Assembly: GCF_003991585.1 (NCBI RefSeq)
Contig: NZ_PQSP01000004.1
Span: forward strand, 1 to 64,000
From: Saezia sanguinis
GTDB lineage: Bacteria; Pseudomonadota; Gammaproteobacteria; Burkholderiales; Burkholderiaceae_C
Direction: 5' to 3'
DNA: 64,000 nucleotides
This document shows positions 58,746 through 64,000 of the stretch, piece by piece. The notes beneath the pieces were generated by a model, which was not told the origin of the DNA, searched no databases, and saw only the letters and a list, made by a program, of their open reading frames with translations. Every line of letters starts with the position of its first letter. Positions within the stretch are counted from its first letter, which is position 1. Position numbers and translations under genes: made by a program.

Positions 58746-59513
58746 ATGCAAACCGGCTTGATCAGGAAAGTACCACAAATGGTCATCAGCACATTACTTG
58801 GTTTATTGCTGGGCGTGGCGGCATACGCCGATACGGCTACTGCTGTTGCTGAGCCCGTCACAACCCAATCGGCGACAGCAAGTGCACCGGCACATGCGGT
58901 CACGCTGTACGGGCTGACGCTGGGCGAGGTGGTGCCTCAGCTTCCCGAATGCCACCCCGATGTGGCGTTTGGCAGGATTGGCGATGACATCTGCATCACC
59001 TATGCAGAAGGGTTTTATTCAGCAGTTGATCCACATTTGAAGTATGGCACGGCTGATGAGGTCGTGATATGGTTTCCGGATGCAATGCAGATCAATGGGT
59101 ATCCTCAGGATGTTGTTGTAGGCACAGACGAAAATGACCGGATGGTGTATTTCAAGTTTGATGCTTATGGGCAAAGACATGAATTATCTGATGAGTTTTA
59201 CCCACCAGTAACGCCTGAAGATCAGCAACGTTATATGACGATGTTTAAAGCACAATTAGGAGAGCCGGATATTTATGGTATCAGGGTGCGGGTGAAAGAA
59301 GATGATGAAGAAGACAGTTTATTGGAGTTTCCGCCAGGAAATATTCCACGCACGATGTGGCAGCTTTCTGCATATGGTTCAGTTCTGGCGGTATGGAATA
59401 CAGATGATGTATGGGCCAAATATATAGGAGAGTATTATTCGCAAGATAAAAGAGGTTTTTTTGAAGTTGGCCTGAGAAGCATGTTTACAGATGGACAGGT
59501 GCCGGATAAATAA
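58746..59513 (+). CDS. Exported immunity-type protein, copy 2
   Basis: I place the start at ATG 58746 because AGGAG (58735-58739) lies at ideal spacing and a signal peptide begins here (MQTGLIRKVPQMVISTLLGL through VAAYA). The product has 255 residues. The frame is open further upstream, but only into an effector fragment. The first half of the mature domain is nearly identical to copy 1; the second half has an acidic insertion (VKEDDEEDSLLEFPPG) and ends GLRSMFTDGQVPDK. It lies 21 nt before the VasX-like effector, so it is the best candidate for the cognate immunity protein. Confidence 0.75.
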   Translation: MQTGLIRKVPQMVISTLLGLLLGVAAYADTATAVAEPVTTQSATASAPAHAVTLYGLTLGEVVPQLPECHPDVAFGRIGDDICITYAEGFYSAVDPHLKYGTADEVVIWFPDAMQINGYPQDVVVGTDENDRMVYFKFDAYGQRHELSDEFYPPVTPEDQQRYMTMFKAQLGEPDIYGIRVRVKEDDEEDSLLEFPPGNIPRTMWQLSAYGSVLAVWNTDDVWAKYIGEYYSQDKRGFFEVGLRSMFTDGQVPDK

Positions 59514-59534
59514 AAATACCAAAGAGATACGACA

Positions 59535-62500
59535 ATGGGAAATATAGAACAGACACAGGCCGAACTACGGCGGCAGCAGAATGACAACCCGCTGATCACA
59601 GAGGAGAATGTGTTCTCGGTGATTGAAGACGCGATGGATGGTGAATGTCCGCGTGACAACCACGGCTGCAAGGCGTGCGAGCGTCGGGGTTTGCCGATAT
59701 TGCCGTTGCGTCGGGGAACTACAGCGGCAGAATTGTCAAGTGCCAGATGGAATGAAGAAAATGCAGCATTTAACCGACTTCCGGGCGGCAATGCAGCATC
59801 GCTGTTGCCATTGCGCGAGGCGATTGAAAAGGTCGCACCGCAGCGGCGGGTGCTGCGGCAAGGATACCTGTATGTGTACCTGCAACGGCGCGGGCAGCCA
59901 AACGCACAGAAAGTGGTGCAGGCGTACCAGGTGACGGAGCAAGGGCATTTCCGCAGCATCAACCCGTACAACATGCGGCGCGGGCGGCCGGCGCCGCTGC
60001 CGGCCAAGTGCACGGCAGCGAACCACGATATTCCGGCGGCGTTCATCACAGTGGACGACGTGCGCTATGAGCGTGCGTGGCTGGCGTTTGCCAACGACTG
60101 CTGGCCGGCGAAAGTGATTAACGACTACAAGGCCGGACAGCAGTTTGACGCACGCTTTATGGCGCTGGATATTGACGCGCTGAAACAGGGCAACAACCAG
60201 ACCGCCTACGGCGGTATGCTGCGCGAGAATGATATTTCTTTTTTAGACAATGTATTGGAATACAAGGAAAGGGCTGGGGCATCAATATTTTCATTGTTCA
60301 GCTTTATTTCCAGAGTGAGCAAAAAACCCCAAACAACCAACTTTGTTAACAGCACGGTTACTGCTTATCAGCGTGCCAAGCGGCCGGTGGCCGGTATTGC
60401 CGCGGTGGTGGTGCCCGACCCGGTGGGCGAGGTGCTGGAGACGAATTACCTGCGCAATGCGCTGATTCTGGACAGGAAGAAGTGGAACAGCTCGGAGCTG
60501 CGCTCGTACAAGTATGCGACTTCAGTGGAAATTGCGAAAATCCGTGAGGCGAAGATTCGGGATGAAACAAACCAGAAAACGAGCCAGTTTCTGGATTTGG
60601 TGGTGACCAACCGCAGAAGGGCCACAGCCGCACCAACCGATATTCCGCAGGCCGAGCGTGACTATGAGCGCGAGCATGGGCACTGGCGTGAAGCATACCT
60701 GCCGCAAGTGCGCCAACGCTATCCAAACCATACCCAGTTGACGGCCAGCGAGATCAGGGATATTGACCAGCGTGCCGGCGAGTATTACGACATTGCGCAG
60801 CGGCGCACGTTTAATAACAGCTACGCGGCGTGGAACAACCGGTTTATTGACACCATCAACAAGATCACACAGACGTATGTGAATGCGTTCAGGGCAGAGG
60901 ATTTTCAACTGGTGGCACAGTATGACTATACCGATGATGATGCCGCAGTGCCGGACAACCGGGTGTCTGCCACGAGTTTCATGCGGATGGTGGCGCGCTG
61001 CCTGGATGGCGGACCGTCGGACCTGGCGCAGTACGATACGGGTAAAAATGATTTGTCGCTGGGGCCGCTGGTGTACAAGCGCAGAGGGGCGACGCCTTCC
61101 ATTTTGCTTTGGCAGGATTTGCTGGGCAGTTATGATTCGCTGTTTGCCAAAGCGCTGTTCCGGCGCACGCCGCAGATTGATGCGCTGCTTGAGGGGGGAA
61201 TTGCGCAGGAAAAGGCCGCGCAGCAGGCGTATGAAACGCTGCTGGACAGCATGGGCAGCAGGCCATACAGCGCCAGTAACCAAGCGCAACTGGATGCGGC
61301 GGTGAAGGGATCGCTGCTGGACCAGGTGAAGGCGATGCATGGCGTTGTGGCCGGTATTGTGAAGGTGGGTGACGAGTATAAAAAGTGGCAGGACCAGCTT
61401 TCGCTACAGCGAATACGGCAGGCGTTGTCGGTGGCAGCCAACAGCGCGATGGCCGAGGTGGAAACGCTCAACGAAACCGAGGCGCGCCGGGTGGAGCTGG
61501 AGCGTGCACGCAGTGCCGCCCAGGGAAAAGCCACACAGGCTGATGTAGCCAAAGGCCATGCAACTGTGCAGTTGGCAGGGGCACAGGCGGTTCAGCGGGC
61601 GGCCGATGAGAAAGCGGCGGCAGCCAAGGAGGCGGCCCGGACACAGAGTGCCGATACGCAGAAGCTGCAAAGCGATGCAGAAAAATTGCAGACCGACGCT
61701 AACCGTATACGCGATACCGCCAATGCTGCTGCCGACGAGGCGCAGAAAGCACAGACCGCAGCTGACGAGGCAGCCAGGGCGCAGACGCGGGCGCAAGAAC
61801 AGTTGCAGGAGGCGCAAAGGCAGCAGCGCGCAGCCGAGCAGGCGCTGGCGCGGGAGAGGGCGCGTGCAAATAATGCCGGTATTGGCTCTGACCCGATGCC
61901 GCCGCGCACCGGCAAGGCGAACAATATGTTGCGCTACAGTGTGCTGTTGTATGAGAACAAGGCGGTGACGCAGACGATGGTGATTACCAGTACCGATGAT
62001 TTAAAGAAGGTGTATGCGCAACTGGAGGATTACCTGACGCGAATTCATGAGGGGCACGGCGGCAAGCTGCCGGTGAAGGGGCGCACGTGGTGGCGGCTGA
62101 CGAGCAGCACGCGGATCAAGTGGCGGTTTTTTACCGAGGTGTCGATTCCGGCGCGGTATTTTCCTTCCAACGTAGAGTCGCTTGCGCCGCAGGCGCGGGC
62201 CGCTGCGGTGCAGCGGGCTATTGCGGCTTATAAGGCCGATGCCGGGCATAATGAGTTTGCCGGCAGCAGCAGCCTGACGCGAGGAAACGCGGATGCGCAG
62301 GCTGCAAACAGGCACCGCCGAACGGTGTTTAAGATGCTGGCGCCGATTGCCTACGGGCAGCAGGGCGATGTAGCGGCCGGTGTTGCCGATGGTGCTGGCG
62401 CACAAGGCAGCGGCAGTGTGCAGGAGCTTGAACGTGCGGCGGCGCAGGCGCGGGAAAATGCCCGCACGGCTAATGTCGAACTGGAGCAGGCCAAAGTGAG

Positions 62501-64000
62501 TGCGCAGCAGGCACGCCAGGACGCTGCAGCTAAAGCGGAGCAGGCACGTGTGTTGAACGGGCAGGCTGGGACCAGCGAGGCGCAAAAAACCAGTGCGGTG
62601 AAGGCCGCGCAGGATAGTGCAGAGAAGCTGGCGGCACGGGAAGCGGAACTGGCTGTTGCCAACGGCAAGGCGCAGGCGGCCAGCGATGCGGTGACTGCTG
62701 CACAGGCTGACCTGGATGCTAAAACACGGGCGGCCAATGGCGCAGGAGCACAACAGCGCCGGGCAGACGCCGATGTGGCGCTGGAGCGGCGCAGGGGCGC
62801 GGTGGCGCAGGCGGGGGATACGATTAATTCGGCCAAGCTGGGGGCGGCACTGGATATTGTGTCGATTATTCTGCTGTGGCAGTCGCTCAATAATGCGTGC
62901 AAGGCGATTGATAACAGTTCCGGCGAGATGCGGGATGCGGCGTATTTTGAGTTTTTCAGTGCGTCGGTGGGGATTGCGTCGAGCGCGATGACGCTGACCG
63001 GTGGCACGATTGAAGGGGTGCTGGCGTACCGGCAGCCGCTGACGCTGGGTACGGGTACGGCTGCGTATACGCTGGCGAGGAACCTGACGCGCAATGGCGT
63101 GATTCTGGGCGCGGTGACGAATATGCTGGATGCGTCGGCATCGGCGGTGAAGGCTTCTAACGCGGCAAAGATGGGCGATAACCCGCAGGTGGCGCAGTAC
63201 TATAACCTGGCGGCGGCGTGTTCGGTGACGGCGGCAGTAGGGTCGGTGCTGCTGCTGGCCGGAACGCTGGGGGTTGCGGTGCCGGTGATTGGCGGGGTGG
63301 TGGCGCTGGTGGCGGGCACGGCAGCGGCTATATTTGTGATGGTGGCCGAGAGCAAGCGAACCAAGCCGCTGGAGGGCTGGATGAAGCGCTGCGTGTTTGG
63401 CAAAGGCACGCCGCCGCAAAGGACGGTGGCCGGGTTTGCCTACAAGTGGAACCGGTATGAGCATATGAACAGTGCATTTCAGGCGCTGAAGGCGGCCTGG
63501 ATGGGGCTGTGGCCGCAGCTTGCTGTGACCGGCGGGACCATCAGCCTGCATGAAAAATACCGGGATGATTGGGTGGGAGCGATAACGCCTGTGATGCATC
63601 ACCATACGATCAGGGGGGTGGAGGTGGAGTGCAAGGTGGATTTGCCGTCTTACAGCAAGGAGAAGGCCGCACTGTCTTATTATCTGGAGGTTTACCTGAC
63701 GGGGCGGGGCGCAAATGGGCAGACGAACCGGGCCGCGATTGTGGCGGCGGCTTCGCACCCGTATGATCTGTTTTCAGGGCCTGCGCCTACACGCAATGAG
63801 CGTCTGGCGGCACTGGATGTGCGCCACAATAACCTGACGGTGGAGAGCCTGCCTGCGCCCAGCGGAAGGCCGCATACGACGACGGCTTCTCCAAATGAGA
63901 TTACGTCTAACCCGATGCTGGGCGTGTGGCATAAGCAGCTGGAGTGGGCGCACGAAGGTAACCGCAATATACCGCGCAGAAGTGTTTATGATGTGTTTGG
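59535..64000 (+). CDS. Large VasX/BTH_I2691-like T6SS effector (cut by window end)
   Basis: The frame is open from ATG 59535 to the window end (over 1480 codons). The N-terminus has the family pattern: GCKACERRGLPILPLRRG (with C38, C45, C48) followed by RRVLRQGYLYVYLQRRG. Two long coiled-coil or Ala/Gln-rich regions lie at ~615-775 and ~955-1095. Hydrophobic helices follow at ~1096-1120 (LGAALDIVSIILLWQSL), ~1138-1160 and ~1225-1272 (VGSVLLLAGTLGVAVPVIGG). VasX of Vibrio cholerae inserts in membranes and dissipates the potential; the helices here suit a pore former. It follows hcp2, PAAR, VgrG, adaptors and immunity genes. The 3' end is not seen. Confidence 0.82.
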   Translation, partial: MGNIEQTQAELRRQQNDNPLITEENVFSVIEDAMDGECPRDNHGCKACERRGLPILPLRRGTTAAELSSARWNEENAAFNRLPGGNAASLLPLREAIEKVAPQRRVLRQGYLYVYLQRRGQPNAQKVVQAYQVTEQGHFRSINPYNMRRGRPAPLPAKCTAANHDIPAAFITVDDVRYERAWLAFANDCWPAKVINDYKAGQQFDARFMALDIDALKQGNNQTAYGGMLRENDISFLDNVLEYKERAGASIFSLFSFISRVSKKPQTTNFVNSTVTAYQRAKRPVAGIAAVVVPDPVGEVLETNYLRNALILDRKKWNSSELRSYKYATSVEIAKIREAKIRDETNQKTSQFLDLVVTNRRRATAAPTDIPQAERDYEREHGHWREAYLPQVRQRYPNHTQLTASEIRDIDQRAGEYYDIAQRRTFNNSYAAWNNRFIDTINKITQTYVNAFRAEDFQLVAQYDYTDDDAAVPDNRVSATSFMRMVARCLDGGPSDLAQYDTGKNDLSLGPLVYKRRGATPSILLWQDLLGSYDSLFAKALFRRTPQIDALLEGGIAQEKAAQQAYETLLDSMGSRPYSASNQAQLDAAVKGSLLDQVKAMHGVVAGIVKVGDEYKKWQDQLSLQRIRQALSVAANSAMAEVETLNETEARRVELERARSAAQGKATQADVAKGHATVQLAGAQAVQRAADEKAAAAKEAARTQSADTQKLQSDAEKLQTDANRIRDTANAAADEAQKAQTAADEAARAQTRAQEQLQEAQRQQRAAEQALARERARANNAGIGSDPMPPRTGKANNMLRYSVLLYENKAVTQTMVITSTDDLKKVYAQLEDYLTRIHEGHGGKLPVKGRTWWRLTSSTRIKWRFFTEVSIPARYFPSNVESLAPQARAAAVQRAIAAYKADAGHNEFAGSSSLTRGNADAQAANRHRRTVFKMLAPIAYGQQGDVAAGVADGAGAQGSGSVQELERAAAQARENARTANVELEQAKVSAQQARQDAAAKAEQARVLNGQAGTSEAQKTSAVKAAQDSAEKLAAREAELAVANGKAQAASDAVTAAQADLDAKTRAANGAGAQQRRADADVALERRRGAVAQAGDTINSAKLGAALDIVSIILLWQSLNNACKAIDNSSGEMRDAAYFEFFSASVGIASSAMTLTGGTIEGVLAYRQPLTLGTGTAAYTLARNLTRNGVILGAVTNMLDASASAVKASNAAKMGDNPQVAQYYNLAAACSVTAAVGSVLLLAGTLGVAVPVIGGVVALVAGTAAAIFVMVAESKRTKPLEGWMKRCVFGKGTPPQRTVAGFAYKWNRYEHMNSAFQALKAAWMGLWPQLAVTGGTISLHEKYRDDWVGAITPVMHHHTIRGVEVECKVDLPSYSKEKAALSYYLEVYLTGRGANGQTNRAAIVAAASHPYDLFSGPAPTRNERLAALDVRHNNLTVESLPAPSGRPHTTTASPNEITSNPMLGVWHKQLEWAHEGNRNIPRRSVYDVF

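Noticed and set aside
62001..63758. Minus-strand open frame of 585 codons within the VasX-like effector
   Set aside because: Extreme Arg/His content typical of antisense translation in GC-rich DNA; the plus frame is continuous and matches a known family.
1..64000. Insertion sequences or transposases
   Set aside because: No transposase-like protein and no terminal inverted repeats around any gene were recognised on either strand.

Overview
The window reads as the type VI secretion (T6SS) locus of a Gram-negative proteobacterium, probably a betaproteobacterium. That is an inference from the mid-range GC content, the gene style and the mprF/acvB pair; no taxonomic marker in the window proves it. 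All thirteen core T6SS components can be assigned (TssA, B, C, E, F, G, J, K, L, M, ClpV, two Hcp copies, three VgrG). The core is split into two divergent operons in the order known from Vibrio cholerae: clpV-vasH-vasI-tssA-tssM on the minus strand (7.6-18.0 kb) and tssB-tssC-tssE-tssF-tssG-tagH-tssJ-tssK-tssL on the plus strand (18.4-28.5 kb).

Three effector islands surround the core. Island 1 (1-6.2 kb): the 3' end of a vgrG, a phospholipase D effector (Tle5), two tandem Sel1-like Tli5 immunity genes that share a perfect 479-bp block, and a leucine-rich-repeat protein. Island 2 (28.5-37.5 kb): hcp1, a PAAR gene, a VgrG with a transthyretin-like tail, a 1223-residue alpha/beta-hydrolase lipase and a Tli4-family immunity gene. 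Island 3 (50.9-64 kb): hcp2, a second PAAR gene, a VgrG without the tail, a DUF4123-like adaptor, a decayed composite gene, a second adaptor, two related exported immunity-type proteins and a large VasX/BTH_I2691-like effector that runs off the end of the window.

Between islands 2 and 3 lie an mprF-acvB pair (lysyl-phosphatidylglycerol synthase/flippase and hydrolase), a tRNA-Cys gene, and about 8 kb (42.7-50.7 kb) of AT-richer DNA. This stretch is filled with short, mostly exported orphan proteins, one frameshifted gene and one pilin-like chimera. It looks like an accessory or immunity island.

Regulation can be read from the sequence. VasH is a sigma-54 activator with an intact GAFTGA motif. 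Both hcp genes have clear -24/-12 promoters. Upstream of each promoter are copies of one 18-bp inverted repeat, CGGGTCA-N4-TG(A/G)CCCG: two copies before hcp1, and three before hcp2 at an exact 56-bp period. These are good candidates for the VasH enhancer sites that couple the core operon to the two hcp-effector islands.
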